NCBI RefSeq assembly: GCF_000001735.4
Contig: NC_003076.8
Span: 310,001 to 374,000, forward strand
DNA length: 64,000 nucleotides
Reading direction: 5' to 3'
Source: Arabidopsis thaliana
Taxonomy: Eukaryota > Streptophyta > Magnoliopsida > Brassicales > Brassicaceae
Position 1 is the stretch's first letter; each line of letters begins with the position of its first letter. Under the pieces are notes generated by a model. That model did no database searches. It was not told where the DNA came from and worked only from the letters and a program-made list of their open reading frames with translations. Both the position numbers and the translations under genes were made by a program. Positions 10,983 to 22,828 of the stretch are shown here, piece after piece.

Positions 10983-13007
10983 ATGGCTGTTACTCTTGAT
11001 TCTCCTTCTCCGGCGAGAAAACGTCGCCCTTTGGTCGTCGGGTCATTCGAATCTCCGAAGCTTTCTTCAGATACCAAACTGACTCGGTCTCTGTTTCTGG
11101 CGTCTCATGAGATTTCTTCTATGCAGCCTCTCCCATTCATTCTCCGACGCAATTCTCTCTCCCTCATTCGCAAAGTGAAGATATTAGCTTCCGTCTTCGA
11201 TGAGCTTCTTCTCCCTCGTTCCCAACTTGTCGTCTACTCTCAATCCGCTCATCTCTGCTTCGAAGAAATGCAAATCGTTATGCAACGTATCAAGTCTTTG
11301 ATCGATGACTGTTCTCGTGTTAGCAAACTCTGGCTACTCTTGCAGATCGACATCGTTGCCTTCAACTTTCACGAGCTTGTCACCGATTTATCCACCGTTC
11401 TTGATATTTTACCGCTCCATGACTTTGACCTCAGCGACGACGCCCAAGATCTCATCTCTCTCCTTACAAAACAATGCTCCGATTCTGTTCAGTTCGTCGA
11501 CGCCCGCGACGTTGCTCTCCGTCGTAAAGTCACCGATACAATCGCCGGGATCAAGCACCAGATCTCACCGGATCACTCTACTCTCATCAAGATTTTCAAC
11601 GACCTTGGTTTATCCGATTCTGCTAGTTTGACCGACGAAATTCAGAGATTGGAAGACGAGATTCAGGATCAGATCGACGACAGATCCAAATCCGCAGCCG
11701 CCTCTCTTATCGGACTCGTCCGTTACTCTAAGTGCGTCTTATACGGTCCCTCCACGCCGGCTCCAGATTTCCGCCGCCACCAATCCTTATCTGACGCTAA
11801 CATCCCCGCGGATTTCCGGTGTCCGATCACCCTCGAGCTGATGCGGGATCCGGTGGTGGTTGCCACCGGTCAAACATACGATAGAGAGTCCATCGATCTT
11901 TGGATCCAATCGGGGCATAACACGTGTCCGAAAACAGGTCAAGTCCTCAAACACACCAGCCTCGTACCTAACCGTGCCTTGAAGAACCTCATCGTTTTGT
12001 GGTGCCGCGATCAGAAGATACCGTTCGAATTATACGGTGACGGCGGCGGAGAACCTGCGCCGTGCAAGGAGGCGGTGGAGTTTACGAAGATGATGGTTTC
12101 GTTTCTCATCGAGAAGCTCTCCGTGGCAGATTCTAACGGTGTCGTGTTCGAGCTCCGGGCGCTCGCAAAGTCAGATACTGTGGCCCGAGCCTGCATAGCC
12201 GAGGCTGGAGCCATACCCAAGCTGGTTCGTTATCTAGCCACAGAGTGCCCGAGCCTTCAGATAAACGCCGTTACGACGATCCTAAACCTATCCATCCTGG
12301 AACAGAACAAAACGAGGATCATGGAAACTGACGGAGCTTTAAACGGCGTCATCGAGGTTCTTCGTTCGGGTGCCACGTGGGAGGCTAAGGCTAACGCAGC
12401 CGCGACATTGTTCAGTTTGGCGGGCGTCTCGGCATACAGAAGAAGACTCGGGAGAAAAGCACGTGTCGTAAGCGGATTGGTTGACTTGGCTAAGCAGGGC
12501 CCCACCAGCTCTAAGAGAGACGCGCTCGTGGCGATCCTAAACCTGGTGGCTGAGAGAGAGAACGTGGGGAGGTTCGTTGAGGCTGGGGTAATGGGAGCCG
12601 CAGGAGATGCATTCCAGGAGCTACCGGAGGAAGCGGTGGCTGTCGTGGAGGCGGTGGTCAGGAGGGGAGGACTCATGGCGGTTTCTGCCGCTTTCAGTTT
12701 GATTCGACTTTTGGGGGAGGTGATGAGAGAAGGAGCGGATACCACAAGGGAGAGTGCGGCGGCAACGCTGGTCACGATGTGTCGGAAAGGAGGGTCGGAG
12801 CTAGTGGCGGAGATGGCGGCTATTCCAGGGATAGAGAGGGTTATATGGGAGATGATAGGAGCTGGAACGGCCAGGGGAGGGAGGAAAGCGGCGTCATTGA
12901 TGAGATATCTAAGACGGTGGGCCGCCGGAGATACCCATAACACGGCGGCGGAAACGCAGAGCATTGTAGTGCCAACGCCAAGTAGGATTTTTAGTCCAGT
13001 TTTATGA
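10983..13007 (+). CDS. PUB16: U-box/ARM-repeat E3 ubiquitin ligase (PUB16-like)
   Basis: Single-exon 674-residue plant U-box protein. An N-terminal helical domain (about residues 35-235) of the UND type is followed by the U-box at about 275-349. The U-box carries the conserved DFRCPITLELMRDPVV start, GQTYDRESI and NTCPKTGQ segments. After a short linker, Armadillo repeats occupy about 390-650 (for example the motif AVTTILNLS). The U-box recruits E2 enzymes and the ARM repeats bind substrate, so this is a cytosolic E3 ligase. Length and architecture match PUB16 (At5g01830 as recalled). PUB numbering is easy to confuse, so the symbol is less certain than the family. The start ATG has an A at -3 and lies within a CT-rich leader. 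Confidence 0.93.
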   Translation: MAVTLDSPSPARKRRPLVVGSFESPKLSSDTKLTRSLFLASHEISSMQPLPFILRRNSLSLIRKVKILASVFDELLLPRSQLVVYSQSAHLCFEEMQIVMQRIKSLIDDCSRVSKLWLLLQIDIVAFNFHELVTDLSTVLDILPLHDFDLSDDAQDLISLLTKQCSDSVQFVDARDVALRRKVTDTIAGIKHQISPDHSTLIKIFNDLGLSDSASLTDEIQRLEDEIQDQIDDRSKSAAASLIGLVRYSKCVLYGPSTPAPDFRRHQSLSDANIPADFRCPITLELMRDPVVVATGQTYDRESIDLWIQSGHNTCPKTGQVLKHTSLVPNRALKNLIVLWCRDQKIPFELYGDGGGEPAPCKEAVEFTKMMVSFLIEKLSVADSNGVVFELRALAKSDTVARACIAEAGAIPKLVRYLATECPSLQINAVTTILNLSILEQNKTRIMETDGALNGVIEVLRSGATWEAKANAAATLFSLAGVSAYRRRLGRKARVVSGLVDLAKQGPTSSKRDALVAILNLVAERENVGRFVEAGVMGAAGDAFQELPEEAVAVVEAVVRRGGLMAVSAAFSLIRLLGEVMREGADTTRESAAATLVTMCRKGGSELVAEMAAIPGIERVIWEMIGAGTARGGRKAASLMRYLRRWAAGDTHNTAAETQSIVVPTPSRIFSPVL

Positions 13008-14551
13008 TTTTTCATTTTTTTGTTTTCCCCTCTTCTTCTTGTGTAAAGTTTAAATGTTTTTTTTTTCTTTCCTGATGATTTGAAAAGAAATTGATTCTTT
13101 TACAAAGTATTAAAAGCTGCAATTGTAAATGTAAATTCGAGAAAAGAACGAGAGATTTTTTCCCTTTTACTGGATGAACTTTACACAGTGTTATGATGTT
13201 GTTTACTAATCTCTCATAACTCATAACTAGTGTTTTGACAGGAACTAATAAAAATCTTGAAAGCATATTAGAGTTATCATATGTGTGTGAATAAAGAGAC
13301 AAAAGAATTGGCACAAAATTTCAACACAAAAGACAGAGCAAATCCACAAGAGATATACACACAAGCATGTTCCTAAAGGAGTGATGATGATTGGAAATGG
13401 AACTGATTGCAAATAGCAACAATCTTTCTTCCTAGAGAAGCAAACCTTTTTGTTTGTTGTTTTTTTACGTTTTGGATCTTTCGAAGCATTAAATAAAATA
13501 TCTTCTTCTTCCTTTCCCTCTTTTTTAAACGGTTAATTTTATTACAGAACTATTACAAAACCAGAAAACACATTTGAGGAAAAGAGTGACGGTGTTGAGA
13601 ATTTATGAAGCGGAGTGAGAGACAAGAAATATGTTCAAACCAAAGAGTGAGGTTGGAGTTTTTCATCGAAGCAGAGTAGTTGATGTTTAAGGAAAAGCTG
13701 TTCTGTAACTTTTTACAACCATCAGTTAACCATGGCAGAGAACAAATACATAGAGATGTAACGTGTTATTTTTTGTTTGTTTGTTTAAACGTGTATAAAA
13801 TGACCATGAATAAGTTGGCAAATTTGTGTCTCTGTAATATTATTATTTTTGGTTTCAATTTGACAGATTCTTTAGTTGGAGTTTAAAATTGATGAAGAGG
13901 AAAATATAAGAGGTGCTATCGTTAAGTGAAACTATTGGGCCGAAAACATATAGGCCCATTTTAAAATTTTGGTTTGTTTTGCAAGAGATCCCAGATCTCG
14001 AAGCGTGCGATAATGTTTGAAAAAAGCAGGTTTCTCTCTTCTTTATTTGTTGTCAAACCCAAACACCTACTTACGGAAACTGTAACACAATAAAGTGAGT
14101 GACCACTTTCTTTTTTTACACTATCGATGATACAACTTTTTAATATCATCGTGGTGCACATTTTAAAAGGATTACAATGACCACGATTAAACTAGTAATT
14201 AGTACATATACAAACTAGTAATTACTCTATTATTTATTTCTTTGGTACGAACACTACTTGTGTATTACTATTACTAAAACATATAATAAAAGTGTCAGTG
14301 TCAAATGTCAATGTAATTTAATTTAGGGGAAAATGAAATGGCCAACATAATCTAACACAAAATCAATGAAAATGGAGAGAGCATCTCACTCACCTTATAA
14401 TAACCTTTATATTTTCCACGTATGTGGGCCCCCTCACATAAACCTCTCTTTCCTTTATAAATTCTCCACTCTTCACACTCTCACTTTTGTTCATGTACCA
14501 AAGAAGTCCCCAACAAACACAAAATAATCAACAGAGAGAGTCAGAGAGATA
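13008..14551. other. Intergenic region between PUB16 and OFP1
   Basis: About 1.5 kb. The first part should be the PUB16 3' UTR and the last few hundred bases the OFP1 promoter. TGGGCC and GGCCCA motifs occur near 13937 and 13955. A small open frame at 13680-13886 and another on the minus strand at 13961-14161 have no recognisable features. Confidence 0.5.
14456..14461 (+). promoter_or_regulatory. OFP1: TATA box of OFP1
   Basis: TATAAA within TTTATAAATTC lies 91 nt upstream of the OFP1 ATG. It is followed by a CT/CA-rich start-site context at 14468-14490, the spacing expected for a TATA-containing plant promoter. Confidence 0.6.
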
Positions 14552-15364
14552 ATGGGTAATAACTATCGGTTTAAGCTATCGGAGTTAATCCCTAACGCTT
14601 GGTTTTACAAACTTAGAGACATGTCCAAATCCAAGAAGAAGAATCTTCAGAGCCAACCAAATAGCACCACCTCCAAGAAGAAACACCACGCAGTCCCTAC
14701 TCCTACGTCCACAACGCCACTCAGTCCTAGGCCTCCTAGGCGCCCTTCTCACTCTTCCAAAGCGCCACCCTCCCATCCTCCCAGGAAGTCCTCCGGGAAC
14801 CGTCTTCGTCACCGAGCCACCGTCGACTCTAAGTCTTCCACGACTTCCGGCGACAGCACTACCACAGAAACAGGTTCTTTCTCACCGGACTTTCGCTCGG
14901 ATCAAGTTCTCCTCCCCGACGAGTCATTAACGGGCTCCTGGCACAGCCCTTGCAGCTCCAAGTTATCCAAAACCGCAACCTTTACGCCGCCGCCGGAACT
15001 CGAACTCCGGCCCATCATTACCAAAACGGCCGCCACCGCACGGAAAACGGCGGTGAATTCTCCGGCGGGGGTGAGACTTAGAATGCGGTCGCCGCGGATC
15101 TCGGTGAGCAGCAGCGCAAGAAGAAGCGGGTCGTCGGCTCGGCGGAGCAGGGCGGTGGTGAAGGCGTCGGTGGATCCGAAGAGAGACTTTAAGGAGTCGA
15201 TGGAGGAGATGATCGCTGAGAACAAGATAAGAGCGACAAAGGATCTAGAGGAGCTTTTGGCTTGCTATCTCTGTCTCAATTCAGACGAATATCACGCTAT
15301 TATCATCAATGTCTTCAAGCAAATCTGGCTTGATCTTAATCTTCCACCACCCCATTCCAAATAA
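14552..15364 (+). CDS. OFP1: OVATE family protein 1, transcriptional repressor
   Basis: Intronless 270-residue protein. A conserved N-terminal stretch (residues 4-26, including [14 protein letters not shown]) is typical of the DNA-binding motif of the OFP1 group. The middle (about 30-195) is Ser/Pro/Thr-rich and low in complexity. A basic RS-like stretch (about 175-205) is followed by the OVATE domain (DUF623) at about 210-262, containing FKESMEEMI and [12 protein letters not shown] and ending WLDLNLP. OFP1 represses GA20ox1 and cell elongation and interacts with TALE homeodomain proteins such as KNAT/BLH. It acts in the nucleus. Intronless structure and length fit the recalled At5g01840. The codons are much GC-richer than the flanks. 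Confidence 0.95.
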
Positions 15365-17274
15365 TTTTATTATTAAGAAAAAAACATCTTCTTATATAGT
15401 ATTAATTACTCCTTAATAATTAATCGCTCTACTGAATAAAAATGTAAATATATATGATGTTGATGATGATGATTCTTGTACTAACTATATTTATATGTAA
15501 TAATGGTCTAGAGAGAGCCTACAGTCTTGTACTTGCATAACGGCCATCGTTGATGATATCAAGTACAGGAATTTTCTATCCGGATTGGTACTCTTCTACG
15601 AATCTTACTTTGCACGGACAAGCAAGTGTTACTTTAAATCAAATTTTGAATGTGGACGACTATAAACCTACTTTTGCGTCATCAATCATACTATATATAC
15701 AGCTCACTCTTCAAGTCTAAATTTTTTAAAAGAGATTTAAAAATGATTGGAAACTCATTCATTGTGATCATGAGTTAGCAAGTGTTCATGTTGACAACAA
15801 TTACTCTGCATCACGTTATAGACTAAGACTAATAGTGAACGTTTTATATTTAGTGTATCCATTATATTAGACCTACGATGCCGACAACTCATTAAAACAG
15901 CATCTGCGCCTATTTTCAGACCTAACTTTGGATATGTGTGTACGTGTGCATTTCTCAATTTCACACACATCTATATTTATTTATTTATATGTGTAGTTAA
16001 CTTTTTAAAAAATAAAAAAAAATTGACCACGACGTATTGTTTTGTATAATATTTATATGTATATGCATGCAGTGCATAACACATACAAACAGTGCGACAA
16101 GCAAGAAGAAAACAAAACATTTTTACTTTTAGGCATATAAGTGCCAAAGAAAACAAAAAATCCAATTGGCTGTTTTTTATTTATTTATATCAGTGATGGG
16201 TGACAAATGACGAGAATATATAGGAAAAGGTAACATATCGGAAAAAAAAAAATTATATGAATATATGTAGATATTATAGTAAAATAAAATAAAATTAGTG
16301 ATGAATGGTTCTTACTGGCAAACTTTTGCTTCTGTGTTTTATGGTTGTATCGTTATCATGATATTGATGTCATTTTGTTTTATGTAAATCTTCCATGAGA
16401 TTTTGGTTTAATAGAGTTAAACATCAATCTTAAAAGAAAATTGTGGAATTCTTAAAATATAAAAATAGGAACTGAAAAGGAATCTCACGCGACATTAAAC
16501 TGACAAAGCATATTTTAGGTTTTATGGGTTTCCAAGGAAAGAAGCAGATTACAAAACGAAACTTGCTCGTTGATTTCTCACCGTTATAAAATAAATAAAT
16601 AAAAACATATACTGTATTATCAAACTCCTCAATAATTTTTTTTGCCAAGATTACTCTTAGATCCTTAGGTATTGTTGTAATATCTTTACATTTCATTTTC
16701 AATGAAATTAACATTCATAGAAAAAAAAGAAAAAACTGTATATCATGAAGATTATATTCAATTATAAATGTTCACATTCAAACTAGACTAATAATTAGTA
16801 GATATGAGTAAATTTAGAATTATGTGGTAAGATTTCTATTGAAATACATTACAAAACATCAACCTATATATTGAATAATAATAATAATAAATCATATACG
16901 TGTGCGGAGTTAAGTACTGTTGCACAAAAGTGAATATTACACTGACTGAAGTTCAAAACAGGGACCAAAAAAGGTGAAGTAAAAAGTACCCAAAATCTAT
17001 CTCTCTTTTTTTCGATACGATAATACACACTCATACAAAAAAAGGTTCAAAAGCTTTGTCGGGCACGCCGGCCATGGACTACAACGAATTTTTTGTAAAA
17101 TTGTTAAGAAAAATTACAACAATACTTTTTTATATAAATAAAAATATAAGTACAACAATACTTTAAATTAAATTGTTTGATATCATCGCATGGTAGTAAG
17201 AGTACACAATAATAAGTATGAGACGTTTATACTCCCAGATTTTTAATTTAAGTTTCTTGCTTAAAACATGGACT

Positions 17275-17400
17275 TGTGATGTACGGGTACAAAGACAACA
17301 ATTTACAAAGATCTGAGATACCTATTAGAAACAAATTATAAATGTATAATAATGTGTTTCTTTACTGGTGGTGGCCAGTGTCCGTGTGATGTACGGGTAC
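17275..17400. repeat. Repeated 16-mer, 110 bp apart
   Basis: TGTGATGTACGGGTAC is present at 17275-17290 and exactly again at 17385-17400. GTGGTGG and CCACCAC arms flank the second copy. No transposon termini were recognised. Confidence 0.5.
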
Positions 17401-20400
17401 CCCCACCACTATGAATTTTCAAAATCAGCATTTCTAAATATAATATAATATTGATATTTGGACTTGACTATACCTATATCAACATACAATTAATTTACTT
17501 GTTTCCCGGTAAATAGTATACTTCGAAAATAAAACCATTCCACAACGAAATGATGTGAAAACTCTCACTTGGACATAAATTATGATCCCTTTGTAAAAAA
17601 TTAAGAAAGAGTATCTTGTTAGAACTGCGACGTATCATAGACGCGTTTTCTATTTGGAATGATATATAAAAGTTGTTTTTATTCGTTTGTCTCTCCTTAC
17701 TTATCACTAGCACATTTTTAGATAAAGTTGTAAGTAATCCACAAGGCACAACTTTCTTTTTCCGTGAAATGTTTTTGTAAGTAGGGCCATTTCATAATTA
17801 CACAAGATAGAGAAGTACATGTCAACGAATTTATTATGTTTTATTTTTAACATATAAAACAATTAGAATTGTAAAGTAAATAGCAACCAAGCCGAATGTT
17901 GCAAAAAAGATTGAGGAGTATATGACACTGTTAAAACGGAACTGTATAAACCTAACCGAGTGACAAAAATTATGTACATTACATATTATGATATGAAGTG
18001 AAAGAATCAAACCCAAAACTGAATTGGACAACGTTACCGTGGTTATTTGGATGTAAGCTACGTACGAACCATCTCTGCATTAAATAAATTGGAAGAAGAG
18101 TTATATATAGACTAGTTATGTAGAAATTATACGTGTTATAATAATTTAAGAAGTTGATCGAGATTTCGAAGAAGATGTAATAATGGCGAAGAATTGTCGG
18201 TGAGCCGCAAGTGGAGACTCGGTCAACGACCATTTAACTGAACTTGCCTTGCGCGCGATCCGACATTATCACCGGAGATTCTGCGTCTTGTGACCTTTGT
18301 CTCTCCGCCGTCCATATTTTCATTTTGAATCAAATAAAACAAGTACACGACACACCAAAAACAAAACTACTATTACATTGGGTTTTCGTTTTGCAAGAAA
18401 GTCACCGAGGTTCACAGTTTCTCAGTGAATTTAGTCGAGCGGTTTTTTTTGGCTATTGATGATGGTACATGGCGTGCTGAGTTATTAGTATACCTACAAA
18501 ACATTTTCTTTTTTGAACAAAACAAGTTTGAAATACCATTTTTTAAATTGTTTTGTCTTCATATCGTTAATTGGGATGATTGAAATCAGTTACCGTTTGT
18601 ATGACTTGGCAAACATTAAGCCGTACCTAGCAAACATTATGTGTGTCCTTTTCGGGTCCTAATAATCACTGCATGAATTATTATTCTTATACTACTCTTT
18701 ATATATCAATTAAAGGATGAGGCCGAAGGCAAAATCGAGTTACCACTTTGCACGTGTTACGGACTTCGTGCATTTCACATCAGAACTTTTTTTTCTCCTC
18801 TTTATTCATCGCACAACAGTTTAACAAGTTTATGACATCTAATGCAAGAGTAACAGAAACAACAAAACAGAGGCCATTTTGTATTATGTTATTTATTATT
18901 TTACCTATCATCGCTGCGTCAATTGTCAAATCTCTTTATGGGATTTGACTCTTGCGTGAAATAAAACCACATTTTAGTATTTTTTTCGTTTTTATTTGGA
19001 TAAAGACAATTTACACAACCCGTCTGTGCCCATCACTCTTATAGATTGTTTTTTTCCCCTTTTTAAGTTAGTCGAAGAATTATGTGCCAAAAATCAATAC
19101 ATCTTTTGTGTGGATATAAATCAGTTTATATTATAAGTCGGAAATTTCAAAGACTTAAAAATTTTTAGAAGGTCCGAGAACTCGCCATTGACCCAAAATT
19201 TATTTGGTCCTTAAAGTTGTTAAACTCTGAAATCAGTTTTACGCTCATATATTTCATTTTGTATATGCAAATTTAAATTGCATCTAAATTACTGAAATAT
19301 TGTTATGCATGCAAACAACGTTGGTATTTGGTAGCCATAAATATTAGCTGTTTTGTATTTTTAGGTGTTATATACATATTACATAGCCTTAAAAGTAGTT
19401 ATACTTAAGGATATTTTTCGCCACCGTATTGTTTAATAATATTAAAAATTCGTATAATGCACGTGTCTTTGGTACGTCCATGCAAAACTTGTAATGCGAG
19501 ACGACGAAGACAGACGACACGAGGAACAACCAACGCTACATGAACTGGACCACTTTTTTAATTTAAAGTATAAAATCAATGTCGTTTGTTGTTTTGTGTT
19601 TCTGTTTCAACACCGTAAACTAAAAGTTTTAAAACATTTTCATACAGTAAATTAATGTTCTTCTTTAACAGAAACTAAGTTAATTTTTCCTTTTAACAGA
19701 AAACAGAATAAGTTACCCTTCTACCCAAAAAAATAATAACTTTTCAAAGAATTCCATTATGAGTTATAATTCCATTAAATTTAATATGATAATGGAACCC
19801 ACATTATTGAATTAAGTTAAAAAACACGTATGAATAACTTTTTCTTACTATGAACACCCTCACTTTTATATAAAGACACCAAATCCTTCCATCGTAGATT
19901 CATTTCGGTCCGCTAGCATTCTCGTTCAATTAGTAGTCAACCAGTAACAAAAGTAATAAATCCGTTTTTACGTGAGACATTGCAGAGCTTAGAAATAAGA
20001 GAATATCATTATCTATGTTTAGAAGTTTCAATTCGAAAGTAAAATGAGGTAGTGTAATATGCAAGAGACATGAACTACTCATTCACTAATAACCAAATAA
20101 TCTCGAGGATAACCATGAAAATTAACACCAAAATCATTACAATTGTAATTTACGTATTTAGTTTTCATAGCAAATTTTGAAACTTGTGATTTTGAAAATT
20201 TTATGTTTGGAATGACATTTTGGTACATTATATTGGATAACTATTTGTCTTTTGTAGGTGTTTTTAAGAACAGATACATATACAAAGATTTTGTTGTTTA
20301 TTTTCTGGTTCAACCAACACCTTTAGAATATATAAAATCATTAGTGGAATTTTTTGCTGCCTAGTTATTCAATCATTAGTTGAACAACCGGCCCATATCT

Positions 20401-21044
20401 CTCCGCATTAAGCAAGATTTTATAAAGCAAATGTGCCATTTAATTCTATACTAAAGCATTCGGATTACCATCGAATGATTATTTTATACAGCAGTGGAAT
20501 TCACATTTTTCTTTTCTTTCTGTAATTTCGATTAACAGTTATATACGTATATATAGTGCCATCACCACCTCATAATTTTATATCGTTAAACAAAAAATAA
20601 TTTACACGTTTTCACCTGATAATTACTTAACGGTTTAAAAATGTATAAATAGTAACATATACTATTATCAACAATAGTTAGCTAGGAAAATAATGGCGTA
20701 AAGACCAAGTGGATGATATATCTTTGTTTTAACCACAACAGTCTCATATTCCGCAACGACCAATCATTTATGGAAACAAACAAACATCAAATCACTCTTT
20801 TCAAAAAGATTGTGAATACCATTCAGATCAAATATATTAGATAGATTAATTAATAACTTAGCCACAGTGACGTACAAAAGACTTTCAAAACGGTGGTAGT
20901 AAACTGCCTTTTTAACTGCGACAAAGAAGAGGTTATGCATACCAATATTATTTTACCATCCTTAAAATCCAAAACTTCTCCTTTTAAGGTGGTGTGTATA
21001 TATATATATGATTAGTCGATAAACATTGCCTAGATTATCCAACT

Positions 21045-21110
21045 CATGATGATCTAGTAGTTGAAATACTAGAATTCAAATCTTTCTCTGCAATGGTTAG
21101 CTACTACGAT
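21045..21110 (+). mobile_element. Possible degenerate tRNA/SINE-like remnant
   Basis: A segment with a loose A-box-like string (GATCTAGTAGTTG, about 21051-21063) is followed by a B-box-like GAATTCAAATC at about 21072-21082. The spacing is short. There is no poly(A) tail and no target-site duplication that I can see, so this is only a weak suggestion. Confidence 0.25.
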
Positions 21111-21366
21111 TGCCAAAAAAAGCCAAATTTCCCACATGTCTTAGAGATCAAATTAGTAAAGACTTTGATATAAAATTCTTATGGTAATATACTTATATCA
21201 AACGTATAGGTAGATTAATTTTGTTTTTTTTTTAAAAAATAACAATAATAATTTTGTTCATAAAATTGTTGTTAAAAAAAAAATATACTCTAATTTTTTA
21301 TAACCAAAAATGTAAAGTAGAAACGAATTTTAAAAAGTTGGCTTGTTTGAGTTGTTTATCTTGTAT

Positions 21367-21416
21367 ATTTGGATTTCACTTTGGTGACCCATGACTTAAG
21401 AAAGTGAAATCCAAAT
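21367..21416. repeat. Perfect inverted repeat (16-bp stem, 18-nt loop)
   Basis: ATTTGGATTTCACTTT at 21367-21382 is the exact reverse complement of 21401-21416. The 18-base spacer between them is GGTGACCCATGACTTAAG. It lies inside the gene-free region and is attached to no visible gene. Possible origins are a palindromic MITE core, a small-RNA hairpin or chance inverted duplication. Confidence 0.8.
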
Positions 21417-22828
21417 TTGATATTGGGCCTGTTGTCCATTAACCGTAGTAGAATAAATTACACGCGTCTTCTAAGTGATATTTTAGTTGTCGTCTTAAAT
21501 CATTTTTTTTTTTTGTCTTCTTCACTGCTATTTAAAAACTTCATGTCATGTACATATATGATATATGATTGGAAATATTTGAATATGTGAAGAATCCACT
21601 TCACACATGGCTACTGTTAGAGAAGAAAATATGTGATTATAAAAAGCCTACGAATCATAGAGAAGCAAATAGAAATAAGGTAGAATCTCATTAAATAAGA
21701 CTGAAAGAAGAAAAATATGGTAAACCATACGTGCGTGTAGTAGGTAGAAGTAGGACCCGAAAACAAAGCCTCATGTCTCATAAACTCATTTGCCAAACTC
21801 CAAAATATAATTCCACCACCATTGGGGGAGCTCTCTCTCACCTGCCTAAACCGGACTCCGATCCGGACATGTGGTCGTCTACATTAGACGTTCTTTTGAA
21901 GTAGTATAATTTTCTACAATAATAGCTTGTTTTGTAGAAAAAATAAATAAAAAGGTTTTGATAAAATCATATAAATAAAACGTGCTAAAAAGAAAAAGAG
22001 AAAAACGACAAGGAACAAGAACTAGTAATTAAGTGTGGACAAAAGAAAAAAAAAGACGAAGAAAATGCATCAATCAGATAAAATTGATTCGAAAGGAGGC
22101 AAGCACGACGACCTACTAAATAGCCAGCCACAAAGCCCATACTTAGCCGAGAGCCGAGCCGTGCATCCATTACTCGAGTAGGACCTAATAAGAATGTCCA
22201 AGTCGGCTGATTTGACACGTGTCGTTTAATAATTTGGTATCGAAAGACATTACTCCCTCCAATTTCAATTATTAATTAAGAAAAGAAGACAAGAAAAAGA
22301 GAGAGAGAGAAACTACTTTTGTTTTTTTTGGGTAAACGTCTTCGTCTTCTTCGTCTCTCTTTTTTTTTTTCCATTACTTTTCAGAAGATTAAACATTCCT
22401 CTCGCCGGAGAACTAACTGCTCGATAGATAGAGATAGAGAGAGAGCTCTGATAACTGCCATTCTGTCTCTATCTGCTTCCTCTAGATACACGTTAGTTTT
22501 TTTTTCTTTGAAAGGGGCTAAATTTCGTACACACGACCTATTTCTTCTTCTTATTGGATTTTGTAGAGAAAACTTTATTATATAGGTTTCTGGGGAATCT
22601 TCTGAGCCGTTTAGAACAAGGATTTAGGCAAAAATATGGTCAGTTAGTTTCTTGTGCTAGCAATTTTGAATGGGAGATTGCGACGACGACGACTAGTCTC
22701 TCCTCGAATCAGGGTTTATAGTTGTTGTTGATAGAGATATTGAATTGGAACCAAAAGAACTCAATGATAGAGTAGTGAATTTTGGATGTAGTGTTTTTCT
22801 CATCAACGGAGTAATAATAACAATAATA

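Larger units (their letters stand above)
15365..22828. other. Large gene-free AT-rich region
   Basis: About 7.4 kb without a supported protein-coding gene, the largest gap in the window. It contains a perfect 16-bp-stem hairpin (21367-21416), a repeated 16-mer (17275-17290 and 17385-17400) and a weak SINE-like remnant near 21045-21110, all listed separately. A somewhat GC-richer patch at 18185-18470 could be a transcribed noncoding locus, but nothing in it is diagnostic. The last part (about 22270-22828) is CT/GA-rich with short upstream ORFs. It is probably the promoter and 5' leader of the next kinase gene, perhaps with a leader intron ending at about 22567 (TTTTGTAG). Confidence 0.5.

Noticed and set aside
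12257..13015. 252-codon minus-strand frame under PUB16
   Set aside because: Antisense shadow of the ARM-repeat region, with Ala/Ser/Thr-rich translation and no motif. The + strand PUB16 frame explains the DNA.
22745..22828. N-terminal extension of the Raf-like kinase
   Set aside because: The frame is open upstream but starts with TTG and not ATG. The ATG at 22829 gives the expected protein.
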